Below are positions 25,167 through 36,243 of a stretch of DNA of 64,000 bases, one piece after another. Numbering within the stretch: the first letter of the stretch is position 1; each line of letters starts with the position of its first letter. The DNA comes from Karalla daura (Eukaryota; Chordata; Actinopteri; Chaetodontiformes; Leiognathidae). The notes beneath the pieces are model-generated. The model saw only the letters and a list, made by a program, of their open reading frames with translations. It searched no databases and had not been told where the DNA came from. The position numbers and the translations under genes were made by a program. The stretch covers positions 1,013,805-1,077,804 of the forward strand of contig CM055195.1 of NCBI GenBank assembly GCA_029224185.1, in the 5' to 3' direction.

Positions 25167-25646
25167 CACCACTGCCACCGATTATGAGCGTGCATGATCC
25201 CCCGGAGGGAGACAATAATATTGGCATTAAACACCTCGAGATTGTGCAGGTTTTTAATATATCTTAGATTATGTCAGGAAAAACACTGGAACATCACATA
25301 AAAGCCACAGTCAGTGTATAATGCTCTCTCATAAAGCTGCAGATCTCTCCAACAACATTGACACAGGGAGCAGGCAAACAAATGTCAGACCCTATAACAT
25401 ATGAAATACTTAACGTAACCAATTTCCTCCTGTCAATCAACCTCGGAATAATGATGGACAGCTGAGAATCAATACAGCACAATTGAATTTCTTGGACTCT
25501 AAACATGTCTCACTCTGCTCCATAAAGACTGTGGAATGTCACAGAGCCATTTATTTTATTTCCAGCGCTGCAGTGTGTTAGTGAGCCACCGGGGGAGGAG
25601 CTGCTTACGACAAGCTCTGCTTGTTTGGCTTGTTAGAGCCCAAGGA

Positions 25647-25648
<2 letters not shown>
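25163..25648. other. Unique non-coding stretch
   Basis: No gene or tandem repeat seen. Confidence 0.5.

Positions 25649-25691
<43 letters not shown>
25649..25691. repeat. (GT)n microsatellite
   Basis: About 21 GT units. Confidence 0.95.
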
Positions 25692-25692
<1 letters not shown>

Positions 25693-26266
25693 ACATCTGT
25701 TCCTATGTAATGAATATGCACGTGTTGCAGCTTTAAACACACTCGGTCCAGAGCATCGAGACACTTTGATTAATCAGCAGCCATCGCTCATGCAGCGCTC
25801 TGTATTTTAAGTACGTAAACGTACGTTTTGTTGTTTTTTTTCCACTGCTCTGTATCTCTTAGCTTCCTCTCTGCGCCAAATGTTCCCATGACCTCTCCTT
25901 TGAATGACACGCTGAGATTTTCTTTACTGTTAACCGCCACTGTGGCGGAAAATAACAGAGGCTGAAGCTACTGAGCATTGCGGTCTTTGTCTATCACCTC
26001 ATTTACAATACAGTGCCCTCTGCCTCACATAATCAATTAAAAGACGGCGGGGCTGAGGAGGCTCCCTACCAGTCACAGAAGTTTACTTCAAAAGGCAGAG
26101 ATGCTTTTGAAGACTTGCTTCATCCTTGAGAGTCTTCCCCGAGAATGCAAGGACAGATTTAGTCACTGATAGATGTGGTTCTGGCCTACTTCAAGGTCTC
26201 GTCTCCAGCGGATCAGATTGCACCGCTGCATTGTAGTACAGTATTTCACTGCAGAGCTTCAGGGAG

Positions 26267-26268
<2 letters not shown>
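25692..26268. other. Unique non-coding stretch
   Basis: No gene supported. The part at 25860-26170 is repeat-free with balanced composition and could be a conserved element. Confidence 0.45.

Positions 26269-26299
<31 letters not shown>
26269..26299. repeat. (CA)n microsatellite
   Basis: About 15 CA units. Confidence 0.93.
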
Positions 26300-26304
<5 letters not shown>

Positions 26305-26663
26305 AGTGGCTGCGAAAAGTTTTCACTTCAGGGATTCTTTTGTAATGCAAGTGGTCATCATTTATAATCATTTAGAAAAAAGAATGAAATCATAAAACTA
26401 TGGCATGTTTTTTCAGCAGTTAAAATCATGACAATAGAGGTTCAGAATGGAGTGGGGTGAGATGGGAAGCTGCAACATGAACTTCATCAGTGATTCAGCA
26501 TCATGAGAAGAGATTATTATGATTATTATTTTAACTGGATTCACACAGACTGGGACGTGTGAAGTTCCAGCCTCAGCTCCACGATCAGACATGGAAACAA
26601 GATGGAGACATGGAAAAAGGAGAGGAAGGGGAAGCATATGTTGTGGGCGGAGGTGAAGGACAT
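26300..26663. other. Unique non-coding stretch
   Basis: No gene supported; AT-rich near 26510-26535. Confidence 0.45.
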
Positions 26664-27109
26664 GCACTGGTCTGAACCAGTGGAGGAGGAGGACACGTAC
26701 TGGTCTGAACCAGTGGAGGAGGAGGATACGTACTGGTCTGAACCAGTGGAGGAGGAGGACACGTAATGGTCTGAACCAGTGGAGGAGGAGGACACGTACT
26801 GGTCTGAACCAGTGGAGGAGGAGGACACGTAATGGTCTGAACCAGTGGAGGAGGAGGATACGTACTGGTCTGAACCAGTGGAGGAGGAGGACACGTACTG
26901 GTCTGAACCAGTGGAGGAGGAGGACACGTAATGGTCTGAACCAGTGGAGGAGGAGGACACGTACTGGTCTGAACCAGTGGAGGAGGAGGACACGTACTGG
27001 TCTGAACCAGTGGAGGAGGAGGACACGTACTGGTCTGAACCAGTGGAGGAGGAGGATACGTACTGGTCTGAACCAGTGGAGGAGGAGGATAGGTACTGGT
27101 CTGAACCAG
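26664..27109 (-). repeat. 33-bp minisatellite, 14 copies (locus 2, inverted)
   Basis: Same 33-bp unit as 2774-3325 but reverse-complemented: CTGGTCTGAACCAGTGGAGG followed by a GGA-rich run and ACGTAC. Unit spacing is exactly 33 bp (13 x 33 between first and last CTGGTCTGAACC). Some units have ACGTAATGG instead of ACGTACTGG. Read on the minus strand, the first unit carries GTACCTATCC, the same edge variant that opens locus 1. Open frames through it are spurious. Confidence 0.95.
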
Positions 27110-28811
27110 CTGTAAACCTCTGGAAGATTGTGAGAAGCAGCTGTTGTGTTGCTACAAAGCAGAAGAACACTAGTGGCCACGCTCCTTCTCCTGTCCCATG
27201 GTCCAGACCAGGAGGAGACCAGGAGGAGGAGACCAGGTGGAGTAGCACATGAGAGGAGGAGGAGGATGAGAGGAGGAGAGCAGGAGGAGAAGGATGAATG
27301 TGGAGATGTTCTGTCGCTCTGAGCCGTGCTGAGGTGAGTCAACATCTCGCCTCAGAGTGAGGCCTCCTGACGCTGAGGGCCGTCTCCAAATCAAGGCTGG
27401 TTTTATGGTTGAGCAGCTGTGCCGGTAGTGTTGATTACCGAGCTCTGTGAATGAACAAAGTTTTTATGAAGTGAGGAATTCTGGCTCTGCACGGCTGGCG
27501 CCGAATGGGAGCGACCACGGGACGGTCCATGGGCCCGGGCCCGGCCTGGTCCGTGTGCCTGCAGACGCCAGTATTTGATATGCACTCAGCTGTAAAACGC
27601 TCCATTCTGGCTGCAACCAGATATATTGTTAATGGCCAGCTCTGTAAATGCCATCTCTGTATGTGCCCGGAGTTATCACAGGAGTTTGTTCGACTTCTTC
27701 ACGCAGAGAACTCAATAAAATCAGAGTCATTCGAGACATCAAAGCTGTAAATCATACATCTGGGCAGCTGCAGGAGAGAAAGTGGAGACTGATGATTTAT
27801 GATGAACACACTGCAGAACGTCCCCGTGAGCCTGCGGAGCGGCGCAGGACCTGACACTGGTCTCACACCGAGTCTTAGAACATCACCAGCCCAGCTCGTT
27901 GGAGCCGCTGGAGTCAAACTCACATTATAAACATGGGATTGATTCAGCTGAGAGAGTAAAACCTCAGGGTCAGTGTTTCTGCAACATCACAGACTCTACA
28001 GGTGTGTTGAGTGTGAAGTGTGAAAGGAAACTGAATGATTTCAGAGAACTGAAACAAAAACAAATGTCTGAACATTATCGACTGTAAATCCTGTGAGAAA
28101 GATGTTTAAGGAGTGTGAAACTAAATGAAAACCCCACTTTGTGCTGTTTTGTTTCTAATCTCGGATTACATAAATTATCCTTGTCCTTCTGGACACAGAG
28201 TGAGATAAAAATAACTCTCATCATCTCAACATTACACACTGAAAATAAATGAACACAGAAAAATATGAGTGTCAGAAATCCACATTACTGAAACAATGAA
28301 CTGAAACGTATTATTTTAATTTCCTTCGTCACCTCCATAGATTCTAGCATGAGGAATGATTTCCCTCTTGCAGGTGGAGCAATGCAAACAGTTTACTGCT
28401 AGCTCTGTTCTGAGCGACTCACATATGAGTGGGTCGGAGGAGGTCGCAGCAGGATGGAGTCAGAGACGCTCTGCAGCAGCTCCCTCATCAGGACAGGTGC
28501 TCCGAGCCGCCTCTGCAGGCCCAGGTGGGGGAGGAGCCCGATCCAGGGAGAACAGCAGATAATCATGCTTTTATAGCAGTATGAGTGTGCAAACATGTCC
28601 AGTATTCCTACATAATGCATGAGAAACGAGGGCTGAGCAGCGGGACGTCGTCCCTTTGACTGACTCAAGATGTGTTTGCCACGCTGTAAAAAGCAACTTC
28701 AAGGCGACTGCGAGAGTTCCATCTGCAGGTGATAGGTTATCAGTTTAGTGATAGGAAATCTTAATTTTTCCACATAATAATACGGAGCCTGGGAGCCTCT
28801 GCAGTTAATGA
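27110..28811. other. Unique non-coding stretch
   Basis: No gene supported. A GGA/GAG-rich tract at 27217-27296 follows the minisatellite. The part at 27500-27800 is repeat-free and is another conserved-element candidate. 28081-28350 is AT-rich with no frame of 60 codons. Confidence 0.5.
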
Positions 28812-28818
28812 TGCTGAG
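28812..28818 (+). other. Left candidate target-site duplication TGCTGAG
   Basis: TGCTGAG directly precedes the left end (CAAC...) of the inverted-repeat element and recurs at 32392-32398 directly after its right end (...GTTG). Confidence 0.6.
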
Positions 28819-29706
28819 CAACCAACGCGTCACATACCGACTATTTGTCACGCCCCTAAGCGTTACATATGGACGCCGTGGGTACCCTTCCGCGTCTGTT
28901 TATTGATGCTCCGGGTTTTCCATTCACTCTCATGCAAACCCCAACTCGGCTGTCCGGGACGCTGAGAGCAGAGGCTCCAGCCAAAGCCCCTAAACGTCAA
29001 ATAGAAACGGGGAGGGTAGAAATCCGCGTCCGGATTTGACGCTCCGAGTTCTGCATTGACTCTCATGCAGACCCCGGCTCGGCAGGACGGGACGCTGAGA
29101 GCAGAGGCTCCAGCCAAAGCCCCTAAACGTCAAATAGAAACGGGGAGGGTAGAAATCCGCGTCCGGATTTGACGCTGCGAGTTCTGCATTGACTCTCATG
29201 CAGACCCCGGCTCGGCAGGACGGGACGCTGAGAGCAGAGGCTCCAGCCAAAGCCCCTAAACGTCAAATAGAAACGGGGAGGGTAGAAATCCGCGTCCGGA
29301 TTTGACGCTGCGAGTTCTGCATTGACTCTCATGCAGACCCCGGCTCGGCAGGACGGGACGCTGAGAGCAGAGGCTCCAGCCGTCCATTCACTCCCATAAT
29401 AACCCGGTCACGCGAAGCATGACGCCGCTTACTACTGTCTCATTGAAGAACCGAGTATCCTCTGCCCGGAAGTGTTTTTCTCACTATTTTCTCACTATTT
29501 GTACATTTTGTCCCGAGAATATATCCACTGACACGTTAAACAAGGCCAAAATGTGAGATACCTGGCTAAATATCTACGTAAATAATGTGAATTTATACTA
29601 AAACAACAATGATAACAGTGGATCAATTGGATTTCAACAGACTGTTTACATTTACTTAGGACCCGCCCCCCTCACGTGTGCGGCGTGTTACCATGGAAAC
29701 GAAAGG
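28819..29706 (+). repeat. Left inverted-repeat arm
   Basis: Begins CAACCAACGCGTCACATACC and ends with GTTACCATGGAAACGAAAGG. Contains the 133-bp subrepeat (see separate entry). Relative to the right arm it lacks CCCGTTCTCATC after the first three bases. Confidence 0.9.
28981..29379 (+). repeat. 133-bp subrepeats, three copies, in left arm
   Basis: Repeats of CCAAAGCCCCTAAACGTC start at 28981, 29114 and 29247, exactly 133 bp apart. All three carry AAACGGGGAGG where the right-arm copies carry AACCGCGGAGG, so copies are more alike within an arm than between arms. A diverged related segment lies just outside, with CATTCACTCTCATGCAAACC. Confidence 0.92.
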
Positions 29707-31624
29707 GTTGTTTCGCTTCGCATTTGTGCCGACATAATTCGCTTGCTTATAGTCTCCTTTTATTCCTTCAGTGAGTGGATATGATCGTTTGTTTGTTAGT
29801 TCTTACAAATAAACAAAAAGCACAGGAAGTGGTTTTCAAACGTTGCTGAAGCAATTTTGACTTTGAATGCACCCTCTTCAGTCTGCGACACAAAGTGAGT
29901 GTTTACTATTTGCAGACTGAGGCAGGAATCGAAACTAAACTAATGAAGCGTCCGAGGTGTAGGGTTTCTTGAACTGCTCTTATGACTGCCAAAAACTCAG
30001 GAACCGAGACTATTGGAGAGGTAACCCAACAACTGTTTATTATGGTTTACTACGTTTTCACTCTGACACAACTCCAACTCCCAGCAGCCACCACGCCGCA
30101 CTTTTTCATGACGTCATAGCCGCGCCGTACATGACAAGCTGGCTATGCAGTGTCTACTCTTACACTAGTTCTAATAAATGTAAATGTTTATGATTCATAA
30201 TGTACTGTGTCACATTAAATAAATATATATGTTGTGGTTATATATATTTCTTAGAAAGAGGTTTTCTGAACCCCCTGAAGCCTTAACCAAGAATGAACTA
30301 CATTGCAATACACACTCATGTGCTCCGCCATTTTGTTTGTAGTCCTAATGTGTCTGAGTCAAAAGGGAGGAGGGGAGAGAAAAATACCTTCCCCTTGGAA
30401 TTTCCTCCTGGTTTTTGTTTATGTTACTTGTCAGAAGGTCTTGTATTAGGATCTGCTGCCTCCAAGTTAATAGCACCTTCCTAGAGCAACTTTGCATCCC
30501 CAAGGGCCCCCAAGGGTCTATGGAGGCAGGGCTCGGAGGGTCTGTTCCAGGTCCGCTATGGGGTCTGCAGACTGAGTTTCAGGCCATTTGGTGTATTTTT
30601 GAGACCGTGGCAAGTCCTCAAAGGTGGGAAATGGCGAACGTTCAAAGCCCCGCCCTTTGAAAAGTATGGCTCCAATCAGGACCAAACCAACACATACCAT
30701 CCTGTCCAGGGGCCCCCTACAACATACTAAAATGTCAGATTCACAGCACCTTTAGAAAGAGATCTCCTCCAGATTGGCCTTCAGAATCTGATGGTCTAGT
30801 TTGCTATAGCTTTTAGACCCTCTCATTGTTCAATCAGCGACTCCACCTCAACACTTTGAGCTAAATGGCTGAAATTTTACTATGTTCAATAGTAGGTCAA
30901 GAGCATCCATCGTGCTGAGTTTCAGGCTCCTACTACCTCAGAAAGTGTCTGAGAGGGCCATACACAATTGAAGGACATGCCAAGGGTGACATGACAGCAC
31001 CCCTCCAGCAGATGGCGCTCCATGTGACTGCCCATAACACTTATGGCAAGAACCAGCCCTCCATAGATTTTTTGAGCAATGAGGATGACATTTTAGAATG
31101 TTTATGGGGAGGTCAGAAGCAACACCCTTCAAGCAGGCCCCAAAATCTATAATAAGCTTCCAAGGTTCCTGACCACAATTTCTTCTTCTCATCAATCTTT
31201 CAATCTTCTCATCAGAGCTCAGAGATTCTCATATACCAAGTCAATATTCAAAGAAATATGTATAAACATGACATATTTCTCTCTCTCTCTGTCTGTCTCT
31301 CTCTGTGAGACGGAGAGCGACCAAATAATAATAATAATAATAATCATAATCAATAATTTAATCCAGTCACTGCTGACAATGCGGATTGCACACAATTCTC
31401 TATTTGCATATTTCACTTTCAGTAGCTGCAATTAATTCGGTGACTTTTGTAGGTCTCATGGCATAGACTTTAGATGATAAAAAATCAAATAAAAATAATG
31501 TTTAGAAAGTCTATTACAGTTTGAAAATTAAATGCATTTTAATTGACGTTTACTTTACAATAATTTAAAGTCTGTATACATTTTTTTGGGGAAACCCTGA
31601 CTAGACTAACTGAAGCAACGCCGT
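29707..31624. other. Loop of the inverted-repeat element
   Basis: A 1.9 kb interior, AT-rich at both ends, with a GC-balanced middle at about 30300-31180. Frames are at most 85 codons and resemble no transposase. It contains a short (CT)n at 31261-31305 and an (AAT)n at 31324-31345. The middle may be a separate, older nested repeat, but no second copy lies in this window. Confidence 0.6.
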
Positions 31625-32391
31625 CCTTTCGTTTCCATGGTAACACGCCGCACACGCGAGGGGGGCGGGTCCAAAGTAAATGTAAACAGTCTGTTGAAAT
31701 CCAATTGATCCACTGTTATCATTGTTGTTTTAGTATAAATTCACATTATTTACGTAGATATTTAGCCAGGTATCTCACATTTTGGCCTTGTTTAACGTGT
31801 CAGTGGATATATTCTCGGGACAAAATGTACAAATAGTGAGAAAATAGTGAGAAAAACACTTCCGGGCAGAGGATACTCGGTTCTTCAATGAGACAGTAGT
31901 AAGCGGCGTCATGCTTCGCGTGACCGGGTTATTATGGGAGTGAATGGACGGCTGGAGCCTCTGCTCTCAGCGTCCCGTCCTGCCGAGCCGGGGTCTGCAT
32001 GAGAGTCAATGCAGAACTCGCAGCGTCAAATCCGGACGCGGATTTCTACCCTCCGCGGTTCTATTTGACGTTTAGGGGCTTTGGCTGGAGCCTCTGCTCT
32101 CAGCGTCCCGGACAGCCGAGCCGGGGTCTGCATGAGAGTCAATGCAGAACTCGCAGCGTCAAATCCGGACGCGGATTTCTACCCTCCGCGGTTCTGTTTG
32201 ACGTTTAGGGGCTTTGGCTGGAGCCTCTGCTCTCAGCGTCCCGTCCTGCCGAGCTGGGGTTTGCATGAGAGTGAATGGAAAACCCGGAGCGTCAATAAAC
32301 AGACGCGGAAGGGTACCCTCGGCGTCCATATGTAACGCTTAGGGGCGTGACAAATAGTCGGTATGTGACGCGTTGGGATGAGAACGGGTTG
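31625..32391 (-). repeat. Right inverted-repeat arm
   Basis: Reverse complement of the left arm, with two 133-bp subrepeats (TTTAGGGGCTTTGGCTGGAG at 32071 and 32204) and an intact 12-bp tip segment (GATGAGAACGGG at 32377-32388). Confidence 0.9.
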
Positions 32392-32398
32392 TGCTGAG
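32392..32398 (+). other. Right candidate target-site duplication TGCTGAG
   Basis: Matches 28812-28818 exactly and directly follows the element's GTTG terminus. Confidence 0.6.
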
Positions 32399-32837
32399 TT
32401 AAGTCAGACAATGTTTATTTCAGATGTTAAACAATTGTTAAAACTCTCTAAAGCCGTTAGATCAGATTGAGCCCGAGGCAGATCACGTCAGCTGTGGCAC
32501 GGTAAAGAAAGTGTATGGTGCAGGAATTAACGTTGGTCTATTTCACACAGAATGGACAGGTGCTACAAAACCATGATTTCATCAGGATGAACGATATCAT
32601 CCATGCAACAATAAATAGAAAAAACAAAAAACAAACAAACAAATGAAACAGTAAATAAGGGCAGAAGTCCCACAATAAACAGGATGTTATGTGTGTTAGT
32701 CTGGAGAATAAAGTGGATAAATAAACTAGTGGAGGCTTTATATTAGACATCCTGACTTCTGCCAGCACGTTTACACTTTATATTTTATCATTACACAGAT
32801 TATGATCATCAAAGAGCTGGAGAAGAGGTCAGGACTG

Positions 32838-32839
<2 letters not shown>
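32399..32839. other. Unique non-coding stretch
   Basis: No gene supported; AT-rich with AAAC repeats at about 32618-32645. Confidence 0.5.

Positions 32840-32885
<46 letters not shown>
32840..32885. repeat. (GT)n microsatellite
   Basis: About 23 GT units. Confidence 0.95.
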
Positions 32886-32886
<1 letters not shown>

Positions 32887-33606
32887 GCAGGAGTTGTCAG
32901 TTGATTTGTTTGTTTGTGTTGTTGTTGTTTTGTTGTAAATGTAGTTTTGATCTCTGTCTGTCAGTGTCATCAGTCATGAGTGTGGACCCCCCCGCAGATC
33001 ATAGATAGTGATGCCTAGAACTCATCCTCCTCTTCCTCTGTCAGATGTTGGATTATGTGCATCAGAATGAGCGACTGCAGCATTCGAGGTCAGAGTTACC
33101 CATGAGTGTTACCTAAATAAATGTTTTGTGTTGTTTACATGTTTATGAGAAGGTGATCAGATTCCAGCTGAGCGATGGTGCTGTGGAAGCAGACTGGTCG
33201 GAGCGTTCTCATGGAGTGGCCGTCTCCCTGTCTGGACTGTACCAGGTGTGCTGTCAGCTATTGCCTCTGACATTTGTTATCTGTTAGAAACATCTGCTTT
33301 GAGTCTGCGGCAGAGCCAGAGCCAGCCGTCGGGGGTAGACGGAGGTCAGGGGGTACAGCTTGGTTTACCCACCAGAAACTGTTTTGCCAGTTCGGAGCCA
33401 GCATTTTTCTCTGTATCTCTTTTTTTGGAAGGGCTTATGTCATGTTTTCTCCTCCACCACAAACGTCTCCCTCCCCAAAAGCGTTTTTCAAAGTCGTGTT
33501 TGCAGAGAAACCGCAGCAGTGAGTCGTCATATCAGCGCCGCACGCTCGCACCCTCCTCACAGCCTGCCACTGTGGTGCAGGCTGCTGACAGAGGTAGAGA
33601 CAGGCA
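32886..33606. other. Unique non-coding stretch
   Basis: No gene supported. A 232-codon plus-strand frame (33248-33946) owes its length to the C-rich and GACA repeats downstream and is not credible. Confidence 0.5.
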
Positions 33607-33689
33607 CCCCCCCCACCCCGACCCCCCCCCCACCCCAACCCCCCACCCCCAACCCCCCACCCCAACCCGCCCCCCCCCCCCCCCCCCCC
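33607..33689. repeat. C-rich low-complexity tract
   Basis: Runs of C broken by single A or G, ending in about C20. The minus strand has G-runs compatible with a quadruplex. Confidence 0.9.
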
Positions 33690-33776
33690 AAAACCACCAT
33701 GGTCCATCACTCCCCCCTGGACCAGAAACTGTCACTGGCTGCAGAAGATTGAGGCCATCTCAGTCTGGTTCTCTCT

Positions 33777-33875
<99 letters not shown>

Positions 33876-33876
33876 G
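33777..33876 (+). repeat. (GACA)n microsatellite, 25 copies
   Basis: Exactly 100 bp of uninterrupted ACAG tetranucleotide. Together with the GATA arrays it gives both components classically described for Bkm-type satellite DNA. Confidence 0.97.
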
Positions 33877-34042
33877 GCTTCGCTATAAGGTTTTAAGAGT
33901 AGCTATAGAACATCCTCTGAGAGGTTGTTCTATAGCTAGAGTTTAGCTTATAGTGTTTACACGTTATTGGACAATAAATTATGATCCTGCTGAGTTCAGT
34001 GTTTAGTAATGATTGAGCCCAAAAAGTGCAAGTACAAGTACA

Positions 34043-34044
<2 letters not shown>
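33877..34044. other. Unique non-coding stretch
   Basis: Short unique spacer between the GACA and GT arrays; no gene seen. Confidence 0.45.

Positions 34045-34086
<42 letters not shown>
34045..34086. repeat. (GT)n microsatellite
   Basis: About 21 GT units. Confidence 0.95.
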
Positions 34087-34087
<1 letters not shown>

Positions 34088-34139
34088 ACATTGGAATGAG
34101 AGCTTCAGATTGGCCATGAACAATGTTTCAGAATAAAGT

Positions 34140-34700
34140 TAAAGTAATTGGATTACGCTGAGTGAAACTCTCCCAGTGGACTGCTCCACAATAATGATTA
34201 CCTTATGAAAGAAGCTTCTCCTAAAATTAAACATAATGAGCAAAAGTACTTTGCAAATGCCCTCCCACCGCTCTGAAGGCGCTCCGCCCGTGTGCACAGC
34301 GCTGATGTTCCACACATGCACACACTGAGGGGCCTGTTACCACAAAATGACAAACTAAATATTTGGGGATGGTGATATCATTCTGCTAGGCCTCATTACC
34401 ATAGTCTGAAGCACAAATGTAGTTTCAAAGACTCCAAATCCCATCTCAGTTGATCTGCCAATATGCAGAGTCTGTCCTCCAACTGCCACAGCCATGCCAA
34501 AGCAATTTGTTTCATATATTGCTTTTGGAAGCCAATATGTTTTAATTAAGGGGCTACGTACATAAGTGAAAACAACGCCATAAATAATTGTCTTTCCCAC
34601 CCGTGACAAAGGAATCCGTCAGATCTCTGGTCTCAGTCATTGCAAAGATATAATTTATTCACTAAAGCTGCGTAATCCTTGAAGGAGGGGAACAAAGTTT
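34140..34700. promoter_or_regulatory. Candidate conserved non-coding element
   Basis: About 560 bp without simple repeats, AT-balanced, with TTAATTAAGG and AATATTTGG-like homeodomain-type contexts. Only short frames (60-84 codons) are open, and they resemble nothing. It has the texture of a vertebrate enhancer. Conservation is not visible here, so this is a guess worth aligning. Confidence 0.25.
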
Positions 34701-35912
34701 CTCATAGGAACAGAGAGTTACGCTACCTAGAAGCCACTCATTCACAAAGCAAAGATGTAGATTGTCCAAAGAGGAAGCTTCATGTAAAGCTGCACTAATG
34801 AAGTCAGACAGGTAGAGACAAACACACCTGGAGACTGACAGCGACCTGTCTTAATCCTGGGAGCTCCAGGTGGTGCTCTTCCCACCTCAGCGTTCCTCAG
34901 ACTAGGAGCAGCCTCACCTGGAGACCTGGACAGAGCAGCCAGGACCCAGGACTCCCATCACTGACCAAAGTGCTTCATTCATTCATTAATTAAATCACCT
35001 CCATGTAATTATTTCACCGACTGGAGGGAGGAAGAGATGAAGCTGAAGACCAAACATCAGGTCGGCCTGGTCCTGGTGAGGAACCTGTGGAAGCTCTGCT
35101 CTCCTTGGCCACCACAGATGGCACCCCCCCAGAGACCAGCAGGGGTCTGTCCTGACAACACAGACACCTCCAGCACCAGAGTCCAGCCTCAGTGGACAAC
35201 ATCTGTACAAAATATGAAAATGTTTGTTCAGATACAATCAGACATTCAAGTGCTCTCTGTCTGTGAACGAACCAGCACCGACGTGTGTCCTCAAGGAAAA
35301 CCTCATAAAAGTTCAAGTTTGTGAAACTTAGCAGAAATGTGTGAACCTCTCTTCATATTGTCTGGTTCATGCAACAAAACTCATTTTCAAGTGGTTTTAA
35401 CTCTGTTTAATTAGGAAGAACTTCCAGGTCGATGTATTGATTCATCCTGTTTGTTTCGCACCAAAACCGAGAGAAATAAATTCCTGCTGAGTGTGCAGTT
35501 TACTTACTACATGGCAATGAATCCGGCTGTGATTAAGATGGCACTATGGGTGGAGCTTCCCTCCAGTATTCCCACTCTCTAGTCTGGTTTCCCTCCAGTA
35601 TTCCCAGTCCCTGTGATGGACAGACCGCGGCTGGACTCGCCACCTGGAGCTGACGGGTTCTGTTTCCTGCAGACGTCGAGGCCTCCACATTTCCATACGT
35701 ACGCTGCAGTTTCACCCTGGATTCACTTTGAAAACTCAAGCAGCCCCCCCCAACCAACCCAACCCCCCCACCCCCGCCCCCACCCCTCTGGTTATGAGTC
35801 AGCTCGGGTAAATGGATTTTCCATCTTACTCTTCATAAAGAGGGAGTATCTTTCCTCCACTCCCTGTGATGTCAAAGCAGAGTCAGTGGCAGTGAGCGAG
35901 CTCTGCTGGCAC

Positions 35913-35913
<1 letters not shown>
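34701..35913. other. Unique non-coding stretch
   Basis: No gene supported. A C-rich stretch lies at about 35744-35785. Confidence 0.5.

Positions 35914-35973
<60 letters not shown>
35914..35973. repeat. (CA)n microsatellite
   Basis: About 29 CA units. Confidence 0.95.
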
Positions 35974-35975
<2 letters not shown>

Positions 35976-36211
35976 TCGCCCCCAACCAGAGGGATTACAT
36001 GTGTGTGTCCTCTTTGTTCCAGGCTCCAGCAGCATCTGGCAGCAGTCAGAAGCGAGACAAGTGTGTCATGTGATCAGGTTTCTGCAGCTTCATCTATTCA
36101 TTTACGCCGTGCATCACTGTGATTTGTCTTGTAGTTTTTCCCTTTTACTGCGGAGGGAAAACATACGACTGGAAAGATACGAGGCCTTTCATAGGGCGAG
36201 ACAGAGGAGGC

Positions 36212-36243
36212 GGGGGGGCGGGCCTGGGGGAGGGGGGGGGGCA
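36212..36243 (+). repeat. G-rich tract, possible G-quadruplex
   Basis: G7, GGG, G5 and G10 runs separated by one to three bases, a strong plus-strand quadruplex pattern. It lies within purine-rich DNA. Confidence 0.7.

Larger units (their letters stand above)
28819..32391. mobile_element. Long-terminal-inverted-repeat (fold-back) DNA element, non-autonomous
   Basis: A 3573-bp element with arms at 28819-29706 (888 bp) and 31625-32391 (767 bp) that are near-perfect reverse complements, around a 1918-bp loop. Termini are CAAC...GTTG, flanked by the 7-bp direct repeat TGCTGAG. Each arm contains 133-bp subrepeats, three on the left and two on the right. The left tip lacks 12 bp present on the right. 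The length difference, 121 bp, equals 133 minus 12. No transposase-like frame exists in the loop or arms; short frames repeating through the arms are subrepeat artefacts. This is probably a non-autonomous DNA transposon mobilised in trans. The superfamily is not assigned: 7-bp duplications are unusual, and several superfamilies (P, Dada, Mutator-like) could fit. Confidence 0.88.

Noticed and set aside
28863..32335. Repeated short frames with the peptide start MRVNAELAASNPDADF
   Set aside because: They are the 133-bp subrepeats of the inverted-repeat arms read repeatedly, not a gene family.
28822..32385. Alternative 9-bp imperfect target duplication (GCTGAGCAA / GATGAGAAC) with element ends at CCAACGCG
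   Set aside because: It matches at only 6 of 9 positions; the CAAC...GTTG ends with a perfect 7-bp TGCTGAG duplication also explain the 12-bp arm difference.
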